A DNA stretch of 64,000 nucleotides from Woeseiaceae bacterium (GTDB taxonomy: Bacteria; Pseudomonadota; Gammaproteobacteria; Steroidobacterales; Woeseiaceae). The translations under genes and the position numbers were made by a program. Every line of letters begins with the position of its first letter. Within the stretch, counting starts at the first letter, position 1. The notes below the pieces were generated by a model. That model was not told where the DNA came from, did not search any database, and was given only the letters and a program-made list of their open reading frames with translations. The stretch spans positions 1 to 64,000 of the forward strand of contig JASJBE010000007.1 in assembly GCA_030066655.1 (NCBI GenBank). Direction: 5' to 3'. This document shows positions 18,787 to 27,140 of this stretch, piece after piece.

Positions 18787-21700
18787 TTGTCGACGTCTGA
18801 TCGAAAGAACGGAGCCGCGTGGCTCCGTGCGCTATCGCTATCCCTGTTGCTCGCCTGTTCCTCTTCTGCCCTCGCGCAGACCGTGGCCGGCGATCTGCGT
18901 GAAGAGGGGGCCCTTAATCTCACGAGCTTCAGCCAGGAGCCAGCGCCCGGCGCGTTTGGGTCTGCCGGGGACGGGTTCGAGGTCTTCCAGCGCGGCGTTA
19001 GCGCTTCGATACCGTTTTCGCTGGTCGACGATACGCTGTCAGTTTTTCCGGCCGACACACTAGGCATCGTCGGCGAGGCAGATCTCGACCCGTTCTTCGG
19101 CGCAACCGATACGCGCAACGGCGATAACCCGACCGGCGCGTCAACCGCGACGTGGGTCTTTAACGTTGCCGGAAGTGGCCCGCTGAATCTATCGATCGAC
19201 ATGGCCGCGATGGGCGACTTCGAGACATCCGACACGTTTACATGGAGCTACAGTATTGACGGAGGCGTAGCGGTCGTGGCCTTCGAAAGCAGCGTCGATG
19301 AGGCAGCCTCACAGGATTACACGCTCGACAGCGGCACCCTTGTGACGCTGAACGATCCCGTGCTGGTCGACGGCACACTGCTGAATAATGATTTCCAGAC
19401 GTTCACCGTCCCCGTTTCCGGCCAGGGCGCCGAACTCGCCCTGACGCTTTCGTTGTCCACCGATGGCGGCAGCGAAGCCTTCGCCTTCCGCGACATCGAG
19501 CTGACGGTGGCGGAACCGCTCGCGTTTACGCTCAGAGACAGCAGCTCCAAGAATCTCGTCAGCTACACGAATCCGTTCGCCGATGGATTCACGTCGGCCG
19601 GCGACGGATTCCGGATCTACCAGCGCGGCGTGTCGGCCACGATTCCGTTCGCTGTCCTCGATGACAGCCTTAGTGTTTTCCCGGCCGATTCACTCGGCAT
19701 CATCGGTGAGGCCAACACCGATGAATTCTTCGGTGTCGTCGACACCGTCAACAGCGACACCACCGACCCGGTCACGGCCAGTTGGGAGTTCGACATCACC
19801 GGCGGTGAGCAGCTCGGCGTCTCGATCGACATGGGTGCAATGGGAGATTTTGAAGCAAGTGATTCGTTTACGTGGCGCTACAGCATCGACGGCAGCGATC
19901 CGGCGGTCCTGTTCGAGGGCGTTGCTAATGAAGCTGGCACGTTCACCTACACGCTGGATGGTGGCGCAAGTTTCACGCTGAACGACCCGATGGAAGTCGA
20001 CGGTGAGACGCTGACAAATACGCTCGCGACGTTTACGAAGGCGCTACCGGCCGATGCGGCTGGCTCGATACTCGTCCTGAGCCTCGAAGCGATCTTCAAC
20101 GGTGGCGACGAAGCCGTGGCATTCCAGAATATCCTTATCAACACTGGCGTAGCGGGTGAAGAACCCCCGCCCCCGCCGCCAGTGCTCGAGATCTGGGAAG
20201 TACAGGGCAGCGGGGAATTCTCGCCTTTCGAGGGCGACGTCGTCGACGTACCGTCCAACATCGTGACGGCCATCGCCGACAACGGCTTCTTCATGCAAAC
20301 GCCAATGGGCGTGCGTGATGATATGAATGTCGATACGTCGAACGGCATCTTCGTTTTCACAGACACAGCGCCGGCCGTCGCGGTCGGCGATGAGGTCAGC
20401 GTCGTCGCCGAGGTTGATGAATTCTTCGGGCTGACGCAGCTACGAGAGCCGTCGGTGCTCACCGTGCTCACCAGCGGCAACATGCTGCCCGAAGCGGTGG
20501 TCTTCGATGAGTCGGTTCCATCCAGAGACCCATCGACGCCGAGCTGCGCTATCGAGTACGAGTGCTACGAGAACATGCTGATCACGATGCCGGTCGGTAA
20601 TGTCGGCGGACCGAACCAGTCTTTCGGTAGTGACCCGGTAGCTGAAGTCTTCATCAGCGCAGGCGTTGAGCGGGCATTCAGGGAGCCGGGAATCGAGTTT
20701 CCGGGCGTCGCAGACATTCCGGTCTGGGATGGCAACCCCGAAGTCTTCGAGCTCGATGCTGACCGCCTCGGACTGCCGTTTGGCATCATCGACGTCGGCA
20801 CGACATTCTCGGCTACCGGCATTCTCGGTTTCGAATTCGGAGACTACGAGCTTTGGCCGACAGCCCTGACGCTGAATGAGCCGGTTCCGCCCGAGCCCGT
20901 TCGTCCGCGTGAGCGCGCCGAGTTTACCGTTGCCAGTCTGAACCTGCTGAACCTGTTCGACGATATTGACGACCCGGCTGAGATGACCAGCCAGGGACGG
21001 ACGCGAGACGATGTGGGCAACATTTCGACCGACGAGTACATGGTTCGGCGGGCGAAGTTCGTGGACTATATCGTTAACACGCTGGACGCGCCCGACGTGC
21101 TTGGGGTGCAGGAGGTAGAGAGTCTCAAAGTCCTCGAAGACCTTGCCGGGGATATATCCCTGGCTCACGGCATCAGCTACTCCGCATTTCTTGAGGAGGG
21201 CAACGACGTTCGCACGATCGATGTCGGTTTCCTCGTCAGGGATACCGTTGCCGTCGATGCGGTTACGCAGCTCGGCAAGGATACGATCCTGAGCTTCGAC
21301 GGCTCGTTGTTGAACGATCGGCCGCCGCTGCTGCTCGAGGGCCGCTCCGTCGGCGACGGCGCCGACTATCCATTCGCGGTCATCGTCGTGCACAGCCGCT
21401 CGCTCAGCAGCATCCAGTCGGAGCGCACGCAGATCAAGCGTCTCGAGCAGGCGCAGTTCCTCGCCGCCGAGATTCAGGCACTGCAGACGGCGAACCCGGA
21501 CATTCGCCTGATCGTCACCGGCGACTTCAACGGCTTCGAGTTCAGCGACGGCTACGCCGACGTGCTGGGCCAGATCGTCGGTGAGGTTGATCCGACGGCA
21601 CAGATCAACACGGGTGACGACCTCGTCGATCCGAACCTGATCAACCAGGTGCTGTCCGTGCCGCCGGAGGAGCGTTACAGCTTCATCTTTAACGGCAACG

Positions 21701-22167
21701 CACAGGTGCTGGACCATGCGCTGACGAGCATGGCGCTGGACCAGTCGACCCGCGGCCTCGCTTTCGGTCGCGGCAACGCCGACGGTGCCGAGATCCTGCT
21801 CGACGATCCGAACACGCCGCTGGCGTCATCGGATCATGACGGCCTGGTGCTCTTCATCAGCAAGGACATCGACAACGACGGCGTCAACGACGACGCGGAC
21901 CTGTGCCCGGCGACGGTCATTCCCGAGACGCTCACGCGACGGCTGCTGCCGTTCCGCTACGCACTGCTCGACGATGATTTCGTCTTCGATACGCAAGCGC
22001 TTCGCTTTGGCCGGCCACCGGTATTCACGACGGAGGACACCGGTGGCTGCTCATGCGGCCAGATCGCTGATCGCTTCGGCCTGGGCAAGTGGTCGAGGAA
22101 GTTTGGCTGCAGCCGCGGCTTGATGCGTTTCTGGACTTTCCTCGTCGAGCGGGGCGCGGCGCACTGA
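18787..22167 (+). CDS. Large secreted nuclease, ExeM/NucH-like, with duplicated N-terminal module
   Basis: A 1126-aa exported protein starting at TTG 18787 with GGAG upstream and a signal ending near residue 30 (SSALAQ). Residues about 40-250 and 255-460 are two homologous beta-rich modules (both contain SAGDGF, QRGVSA and SVFPAD). A proline hinge (EEPPPPPPV) precedes an OB-fold-like region (about 470-710) and then an endonuclease/exonuclease/phosphatase domain (about 718-1030) with ASLNLLNLFDD, QEVE, GDFNGFE and SDHDGLV. The end has a DNDGVNDDAD calcium-binding-like loop and a short tail, which may be a sorting segment. ExeM-type proteins degrade extracellular DNA, including biofilm DNA. Confidence 0.88.
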   Translation: MSTSDRKNGAAWLRALSLSLLLACSSSALAQTVAGDLREEGALNLTSFSQEPAPGAFGSAGDGFEVFQRGVSASIPFSLVDDTLSVFPADTLGIVGEADLDPFFGATDTRNGDNPTGASTATWVFNVAGSGPLNLSIDMAAMGDFETSDTFTWSYSIDGGVAVVAFESSVDEAASQDYTLDSGTLVTLNDPVLVDGTLLNNDFQTFTVPVSGQGAELALTLSLSTDGGSEAFAFRDIELTVAEPLAFTLRDSSSKNLVSYTNPFADGFTSAGDGFRIYQRGVSATIPFAVLDDSLSVFPADSLGIIGEANTDEFFGVVDTVNSDTTDPVTASWEFDITGGEQLGVSIDMGAMGDFEASDSFTWRYSIDGSDPAVLFEGVANEAGTFTYTLDGGASFTLNDPMEVDGETLTNTLATFTKALPADAAGSILVLSLEAIFNGGDEAVAFQNILINTGVAGEEPPPPPPVLEIWEVQGSGEFSPFEGDVVDVPSNIVTAIADNGFFMQTPMGVRDDMNVDTSNGIFVFTDTAPAVAVGDEVSVVAEVDEFFGLTQLREPSVLTVLTSGNMLPEAVVFDESVPSRDPSTPSCAIEYECYENMLITMPVGNVGGPNQSFGSDPVAEVFISAGVERAFREPGIEFPGVADIPVWDGNPEVFELDADRLGLPFGIIDVGTTFSATGILGFEFGDYELWPTALTLNEPVPPEPVRPRERAEFTVASLNLLNLFDDIDDPAEMTSQGRTRDDVGNISTDEYMVRRAKFVDYIVNTLDAPDVLGVQEVESLKVLEDLAGDISLAHGISYSAFLEEGNDVRTIDVGFLVRDTVAVDAVTQLGKDTILSFDGSLLNDRPPLLLEGRSVGDGADYPFAVIVVHSRSLSSIQSERTQIKRLEQAQFLAAEIQALQTANPDIRLIVTGDFNGFEFSDGYADVLGQIVGEVDPTAQINTGDDLVDPNLINQVLSVPPEERYSFIFNGNAQVLDHALTSMALDQSTRGLAFGRGNADGAEILLDDPNTPLASSDHDGLVLFISKDIDNDGVNDDADLCPATVIPETLTRRLLPFRYALLDDDFVFDTQALRFGRPPVFTTEDTGGCSCGQIADRFGLGKWSRKFGCSRGLMRFWTFLVERGAAH

Positions 22168-22212
22168 TCGCGCTGCGGGCGAATCAACCAGCTGGCTACG
22201 AGCCGGCACCAA

Positions 22213-22242
22213 AAAAAGGGCCTCCGAACGGAGGCCCTTTTT
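22213..22242. terminator. Rho-independent terminator, bidirectional
   Basis: A perfect stem AAAAAGGGCCTCCG / CGGAGGCCCTTTTT with a 2-nt loop and flanking A- and T-tracts. It lies between the nuclease gene and the convergent DUF427 gene and can serve both. Confidence 0.93.
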
Positions 22243-22285
22243 GCTTTAACAGAGCTCTTTAGCCAGTGCCCAAGCACCATCGCCG

Positions 22286-22795
22286 CTACCAGTGGCCGGT
22301 GCCGGGCTCGCCTTTGAACGGGCCGACGACGTCCGACGTCACCCACCCACCGTAAAAGCGGCCTGGCTGCGGCTGCACCCGTTCACCATCAACCTTGCAG
22401 GTTACCAGTGCCGGGTAGAAGGCGATGTAGTCCTTCAGTCGGTCGTAGCGCGCGCGAGGCCTCGGGTATGACCACGCGACGGACGTGTCCGGGTCGGTCT
22501 TTACCGCGAAGTAACTGGCCGCGCCTTTCCACTCGCAGATGGACGCCCCGCTCGCCGGCATCAGCAGGTCCGTCTGCACGTCATCGGGTGGCAAGTAGAA
22601 CGTAGGGGGGCTGGCCGTCTCACACAGCCTCAAGCTCTTCTGAGTATCCGCGATGACGATATCGCCGTGGCTGACGACGACGTGCCGTGAGTCGGCGACG
22701 AGCGATGGCGGGCGCGGGTAGTCCCAGACCGATTCCTGCCCGGGGCCGGGTTCGATCGCGAAGTCCGGGCGGCGTTGGCCGGTGTGTTGCCACAT
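22286..22795 (-). CDS. DUF427 domain protein
   Basis: A 169-aa protein that matches DUF427 (PF04248) by ESVWDYPRPP, the central CEWKGAASYF, IAFYP and the closing GGWVTSDVVGPFKGEPGTGHW-like segment. These are small soluble beta-tent proteins whose biochemical role is unknown. There is no signal peptide or membrane helix. The gene faces the nuclease across the shared terminator and is divergent from the cytochrome b561 gene with about 125 bp between starts. Confidence 0.88.
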   Translation of the reverse strand: MWQHTGQRRPDFAIEPGPGQESVWDYPRPPSLVADSRHVVVSHGDIVIADTQKSLRLCETASPPTFYLPPDDVQTDLLMPASGASICEWKGAASYFAVKTDPDTSVAWSYPRPRARYDRLKDYIAFYPALVTCKVDGERVQPQPGRFYGGWVTSDVVGPFKGEPGTGHW

Positions 22796-22921
22796 AGTCT
22801 CGATTTCGCTGCAGATTAACTCCCTTATGTTAGCCCGATGCTGTTGCCGGGCGAGGCTATCGTTACAAAGCGGTACGAATCTCCGCTACGATGGTCGGGC
22901 GATCTTCATTAGGATGGCTGT

Positions 22922-23455
22922 ATGGCAGTGAGCACCTGGAATCCGGTGGCTAAGCTCTTTCACTGGGGCATGGCGGTGCTTATTGCCTACCAGCTGTGGC
23001 TTGGCTGGCAGGCGGAGGAACTGCCGTTCTCGCCGAAAAAGATCGACCTGTTCATTACGCACAAGTCGATAGGGCTGATGCTGCTGTTGCTCGTGTTCCT
23101 GCGGCTTGGCTGGCGCGGCATCAAAGCGCGGCCGCCGCACGACGCAAACGCCAGTCGCCTGGAGCGGGGCCTTGCAGATTGGGGCCATCGGCTGCTGTAT
23201 GCGTTGCTCATCGCCGTGCCGGTGACCGGCTGGTGGATCAGCGACACGTCGCGAATCCCGTTTAAACTGTTTGGTGAGGTGCCCGTCCCTGACCTGATGG
23301 ACGCCGACAAGGCGAGCAGTGAGCTCGCGGCAAGCGTCCACGAGTTCCTGACAATTTCGTTGGTCGTGCTGGTCGGCGTGCATGTCTTGGCTGCGCTGAG
23401 ACACCATTTCCTGTTAAAAAACGACACGCTAAAGAGGATGTTGCCGTGGCGATAA
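22922..23455 (+). CDS. Cytochrome b561 family protein
   Basis: A 177-aa inner-membrane diheme cytochrome with four hydrophobic helices. Candidate heme ligands are the histidines in LFHWGMA (about 14), THKSIG (about 46), VHEFLTI (about 139) and VGVHVLAALRHH (about 153). Family members pass electrons between quinol and periplasmic acceptors. It overlaps the downstream YceI gene by 10 bp, forming a three-gene operon. The cytochrome b561/YceI pairing is common in proteobacteria and fits isoprenoid-quinone handling, since YceI proteins bind long polyprenoid chains. Confidence 0.9.
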   Translation: MAVSTWNPVAKLFHWGMAVLIAYQLWLGWQAEELPFSPKKIDLFITHKSIGLMLLLLVFLRLGWRGIKARPPHDANASRLERGLADWGHRLLYALLIAVPVTGWWISDTSRIPFKLFGEVPVPDLMDADKASSELAASVHEFLTISLVVLVGVHVLAALRHHFLLKNDTLKRMLPWR

Positions 23456-23970
23456 GATTCCTGGCTCTTGTTTTACTGTTTCCGACGGCGTTGCTCGCAG
23501 ACGTTTGGATCAGCGACAGCAACGGTAGTTTTGGCTTCGAAGCGACCTTCGAAGGTGACCCGCTGCCCGGTGACTTCACGGACTTCAACGTATCCTGGTC
23601 GGACGAGGCATTGACGGTGACGGTCAACCTGGCGGGCTCTGATATGGGCGATGGTGAGATGAACGCCATTCTTCACGACCCGACCTGGTTGGCCGTCGAG
23701 CAGTTCGCCACGGCCGTTTTCAGTGCTGCGAAGGTAAGCTGCGACGACAGTGCATGCCTGGCCAGCGGTGAGCTTGAGCTCAAAGGTGCAAAACAAGCTA
23801 TCGACGTGCCGTTTACGTGGGCCGAAGACGGCGACTCGGCGACGATGCGCGGCGAGCTCTCGCTGGACCGGACCGGTTTCGACGTCGGCAGTGGCGAGTG
23901 GGCCAGCGGGGACTCCATCGGCGTGGATGTTGAGCTTCGATTCGACATCAACCTCAAGCGAACGCCGTGA
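23446..23970 (+). CDS. YceI-family periplasmic protein
   Basis: A 174-aa protein from GTG 23446 inside the end of the cytochrome b561 gene. Residues 1-18 are a Sec signal ending LLADV. The rest is a single YceI lipocalin-like beta-barrel (GFEATFEGDPLPGDFTDFN near the start, FDINLKR at the end), a fold that binds isoprenoid quinones or related lipids. It is translationally coupled to both neighbours. The YceI barrel here has two cysteines (CDDSAC, about residue 100) that could form a disulfide. Confidence 0.88.
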   Translation: MAIRFLALVLLFPTALLADVWISDSNGSFGFEATFEGDPLPGDFTDFNVSWSDEALTVTVNLAGSDMGDGEMNAILHDPTWLAVEQFATAVFSAAKVSCDDSACLASGELELKGAKQAIDVPFTWAEDGDSATMRGELSLDRTGFDVGSGEWASGDSIGVDVELRFDINLKRTP

Positions 23971-24644
23971 GGCTCGCCTGGCTTTGCGTCTGCATCCTGC
24001 TGGCGGGATGCACCGAGAGCGCGGTAAGAACGGACGAAGCGACAAACGCGCCCCTCCCGGCAGACAGCTACCTGGCTGTCGCCGACGACAGTCGCGTCTA
24101 TCGCATCGACCCGCAGCGCTCCGTTATCCTGGTTCGTACCGGCCGGTCCGGTCCAGCCGCGCGCCTGGGTCATGACCACGCGATCGCCAGCGAGAGCATC
24201 GCAGGCTTCGTCGAGATACACGACGATCCCAACCGGTCGCGTGCGGACGTCGCGTTCGCCATCCGCGAACTGATCGTCGACAAACCGGAATACCGCGACC
24301 AGCTGCAACTCGACACGACACCCAGTGAGTCGGACATCGCGGGCACTTACACGAATATGCTCAAGGTCGTTCCGCCGGATCCGCACCCGTGGATCACGAT
24401 CAATGCCACGATCGCCGAGCCGGGCACGCTGGCCGTCGCGGTCACGCTCACCGGCCGCACGGTCAACTACGTCGTACCGGCAACGATTGACGGTGACCGC
24501 GAACGGGCGACCGTGCGCGGCTCAACGACGATCCGCCATACGGACTTCGGTCTGTCGCCGTTCAGCGCGGTCGGAGGTTTGCTGCGAGTATCAGACGAAC
24601 TCGACGTTCGCTTCGACATCACCGCCGAGCGAGTCAGTCCTTAA
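23967..24644 (+). CDS. YceI-family lipoprotein
   Basis: A 225-aa protein starting with GTG 23967 in a GTGA overlap with the preceding YceI gene. The lipobox CILLAGC ends near residue 14, so this second YceI barrel is lipid-anchored. The mature domain (about 45-223) begins YRIDPQRSVILV and includes GHDHAI, the usual YceI histidine segment, and TNMLKV. Having a soluble and an anchored YceI protein in tandem behind cytochrome b561 suggests a carrier relay for a lipophilic redox compound, which is inference. Its 3' end overlaps the convergent gene at 24634 by 11 bp. Confidence 0.85.
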   Translation: MRLAWLCVCILLAGCTESAVRTDEATNAPLPADSYLAVADDSRVYRIDPQRSVILVRTGRSGPAARLGHDHAIASESIAGFVEIHDDPNRSRADVAFAIRELIVDKPEYRDQLQLDTTPSESDIAGTYTNMLKVVPPDPHPWITINATIAEPGTLAVAVTLTGRTVNYVVPATIDGDRERATVRGSTTIRHTDFGLSPFSAVGGLLRVSDELDVRFDITAERVSP

Positions 24645-25173
24645 AGGGCGTCGCCCTGATTCGGTAGACGTCGAACCATGTCTCACCGTCGTCCTGTGAC
24701 CACTGCATGGCCCAGTCCCAGCCGTCGGCGTCGGGTTTGAAGAAGATAATCCGACGCGGCTGCGGCGGTTTCGGGCTGACGACGTCCATAACGATGTTGC
24801 CCTCGTCGTTCTGTCTCGCCGTGATGTGCATCAGGCCCTGCTGTGTCTTCGCCGCCCAGACGATCTCCCACCGATCCGTGTTCGCGTTGTACGTTCGAAG
24901 ATTCGTGCCATAGCCGCCGTTGTTCGGTCGCCAGTGGTCCTGCACGGCCACGCCGTTGCCGATACATTCGAAAGTCCAGCGAGCGCCGGAACCGGCGCTC
25001 CAGCCGCTGCCGTCCTGGGCCAGCTGTTCGTCCTCGATCTTCCAGTCGCCGACATAACGGCCGAACTGTGCGACCGGTCCGCTCTTGCAGGCGTTATCTT
25101 GATGGTGCCCAGGTCCGGCCAGGGCCCCGGCCGAGAGCGCAACGACGGCCAGCGCTAGTCCCCAGTATTTCAT
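24634..25173 (-). CDS. Exported hypothetical protein, DUF1579-like
   Basis: The best start is ATG 25173 with GGGGAGAGAAAG upstream (179 aa); the 9-residue longer frame lacks a ribosome site. A signal peptide covers residues 1-19 (ALAGPGHH). The mature part repeats the layout of DUF1579-type barrels: GRYVGDWKIEDEQ, RWTFECIGNGVAVQDHW, YNANTDRWEIVWAA and DGWDWAMQWS. This lipocalin-like pattern suggests a periplasmic ligand-binding barrel of unknown ligand. It ends inside the 3' end of the convergent YceI lipoprotein gene. Confidence 0.65.
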   Translation of the reverse strand: MKYWGLALAVVALSAGALAGPGHHQDNACKSGPVAQFGRYVGDWKIEDEQLAQDGSGWSAGSGARWTFECIGNGVAVQDHWRPNNGGYGTNLRTYNANTDRWEIVWAAKTQQGLMHITARQNDEGNIVMDVVSPKPPQPRRIIFFKPDADGWDWAMQWSQDDGETWFDVYRIRATPFKD

Positions 25174-25425
25174 TCTTTCTCTCCCCATCGCCGATGACAC
25201 GGCGTCTCAATCTCTGATTGCAACGGTGAAAAAAGGTTTCATGGCCACGAAACACATTAGAAGCGTCTAATACGTACCGGCACGTATACGTATCAGCAAT
25301 CGTCACGGCTGGCCCGGCTGGAAACCTTTGGCATCCTCATCATCGGACCTGTTCGTCATGCGTTTAGTCGATACGCACTGAGTCAGCCAGGCAAAACAAC
25401 ACGGCGCAAAGGGAGGCTAGAGACA

Positions 25426-27066
25426 ATGAAAAAAATGGCTTTTGCATCAGATCTGTTTCCGAGAATCCTGCTTCTGTTGTTGAGTGGCCTGTTGCTATCC
25501 GCGTGCTCCGGCGATGACGGGGCCGACGGTGCGGACGGACGAGACGGCGTTGACGGTCTCGCCGGCATCGCCTGCTGGGATCTTAACCAGAACGGCATCG
25601 GTGACCCGGAAGAAGACATCAACGGCGACGGCAATGTCGATGTCCAGGACTGCAACGCCACCGCCAGCGGTGCGTATGAAATCGAAAAACTGCACTCCGG
25701 CTACTTCACTGAAAAGGCCTATGAGGGTACGCAGTCCTGCCTCGATTGCCACGGTCTGCAAGGCGCCGACATGCTGATGAAGGCCCACTACACGTGGGAA
25801 GGCATCGCGTCGAATATCACTGGTTACGAGGGTGAGATCCACGGCAAGAACGACCTGATCAACAACTTCTGCATCGCCGTGCCGACCAACGAAGGCCGTT
25901 GCGCCCAGTGCCACGCCGGTTACGGGTATGACAACAGCAGCTACGCTTTCAACGACCCGAAAACCGTTGATTGCCTGATCTGCCACGACCAGACCAATAC
26001 CTACGTCAAAGGCAAGACGACGGGTGGTCTCCCGAACCCTGACGTCGACCTCGACGCCGTCGCAAGAAGTGTCGCGATGAACGACGGCGTGCCGCAGGTC
26101 AAGAACTGCATCGTCTGCCACGCAAACGCGGGCGGCGGCGACAACGTCAAGCACGGTGACCTCGCCATGGCGCTGCTGGACACGACGCGCGAATTCGATG
26201 TCCACATGGGCAGCGACGGGGCCAGCTTCAACTGCGTCGCTTGCCACCAGGCGAAGAAAGACGCGGATGGCGGTTTGATTGATCACGGCATGGGCGGCAT
26301 GGCGTACCACTCGACCGACGAAGGCGTCATGAAGTCCTGCGTCGACTGCCACGGCGACGTTGCCAGTATCCACGTCGGTAACCCGGTCGAACCCATCACC
26401 AGCACGCACCCGACGCTGGCCTGCCAGGTCTGCCACATCCCGACCTTCGCTCGCGATACGTCGACGAAGACCGAGTGGTACTGGTCAGATGCCGGCCAGA
26501 ACATCGACCCGATTCCGGTCGATCCTGACACGGGTCGTGCAACCTACGACAAGAAGAAAGGCACGTTCGTTTGGGAGAACAACGTTCGTCCGACGCTGCT
26601 GTACTTCGACGGCAAGTGGGATCGGCTGATGATCGGTACCAACGACCAGTACGTTGGCACGCCTCCGGTCAACCTCGCGAAACCATCCGCTGACTACACG
26701 ACGCCGGGTGCCATGATCTATCCGTTCAAGAAGATGGTCGGTAACCAGGTTGCGGACGCGAACAACAAGACGATGCTAGTGCCCCACCTGTTCGGTATGA
26801 AAGGTGGACCGAATCCCTATTGGGGCAAGTTCGATTGGGATCTCGCTATTCGTGACGGCGCCGCCACGACCGGCCAGACCTATTCCGGTGATTACGAGTT
26901 CGTAGACACCGAGATGTTCCTGACCGTCAACCACGAGGTTGCGCCGGCAGAGCAGGCCTACGGTAAAGACGGCGCCTGCGCCGACTGCCACCTCGACGGC
27001 CAGATCGACTGGGCCGCTCTCGGCTGGACCGGGGATCCCCTGCTTCTCGGAGGTGAGCGCCCCTAG
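25426..27066 (+). CDS. Octaheme c-type cytochrome lipoprotein, tetrathionate-reductase (OTR) family-like
   Basis: A 546-aa protein with GGGAGG upstream of the ATG. A lipoprotein signal ends LLLSAC (Cys27). Eight CxxCH heme motifs are present: CLDCH, CAQCH, CLICH, CIVCH, CVACH, CVDCH, CQVCH and, far downstream, CADCH. Seven cluster at about residues 105-340 and the eighth lies near 517, after a long heme-poor region, as in Shewanella OTR. That family reduces tetrathionate, nitrite and hydroxylamine in vitro. The start of the mature protein carries a short collagen-like GxD run and an EF-hand-like DLNQNGIGDPEED. No adjacent electron donor is encoded. A dissimilatory or detoxifying periplasmic reductase is the best reading. 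Confidence 0.85.
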   Translation: MKKMAFASDLFPRILLLLLSGLLLSACSGDDGADGADGRDGVDGLAGIACWDLNQNGIGDPEEDINGDGNVDVQDCNATASGAYEIEKLHSGYFTEKAYEGTQSCLDCHGLQGADMLMKAHYTWEGIASNITGYEGEIHGKNDLINNFCIAVPTNEGRCAQCHAGYGYDNSSYAFNDPKTVDCLICHDQTNTYVKGKTTGGLPNPDVDLDAVARSVAMNDGVPQVKNCIVCHANAGGGDNVKHGDLAMALLDTTREFDVHMGSDGASFNCVACHQAKKDADGGLIDHGMGGMAYHSTDEGVMKSCVDCHGDVASIHVGNPVEPITSTHPTLACQVCHIPTFARDTSTKTEWYWSDAGQNIDPIPVDPDTGRATYDKKKGTFVWENNVRPTLLYFDGKWDRLMIGTNDQYVGTPPVNLAKPSADYTTPGAMIYPFKKMVGNQVADANNKTMLVPHLFGMKGGPNPYWGKFDWDLAIRDGAATTGQTYSGDYEFVDTEMFLTVNHEVAPAEQAYGKDGACADCHLDGQIDWAALGWTGDPLLLGGERP

Positions 27067-27095
27067 CCCCTGCTCACGCTGATCCGAGAGTAAAG

Positions 27096-27123
27096 AACCC
27101 GCGGCACTGCCGCGGGTTTTTTA
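27096..27123. terminator. Rho-independent terminator
   Basis: Stem AACCCGCGGCA / TGCCGCGGGTT with a 1-3 nt loop and a run of T, 30 bp after the octaheme cytochrome stop. It separates that gene from the convergent TPR gene. Confidence 0.92.
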
Positions 27124-27140
27124 TACCGCTCGATGCGAAA

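Noticed and set aside
20440-21717. 425-codon open frame on the minus strand
   Set aside because: It is antisense to the nuclease gene; such long shadows arise from GC-rich codon third positions and it has no ribosome site or domain.
25426-27066. Reading the octaheme cytochrome as an OmcA/MtrC outer-membrane decaheme
   Set aside because: Only eight CxxCH motifs, seven-plus-one spacing, and no MtrA/MtrB partners.
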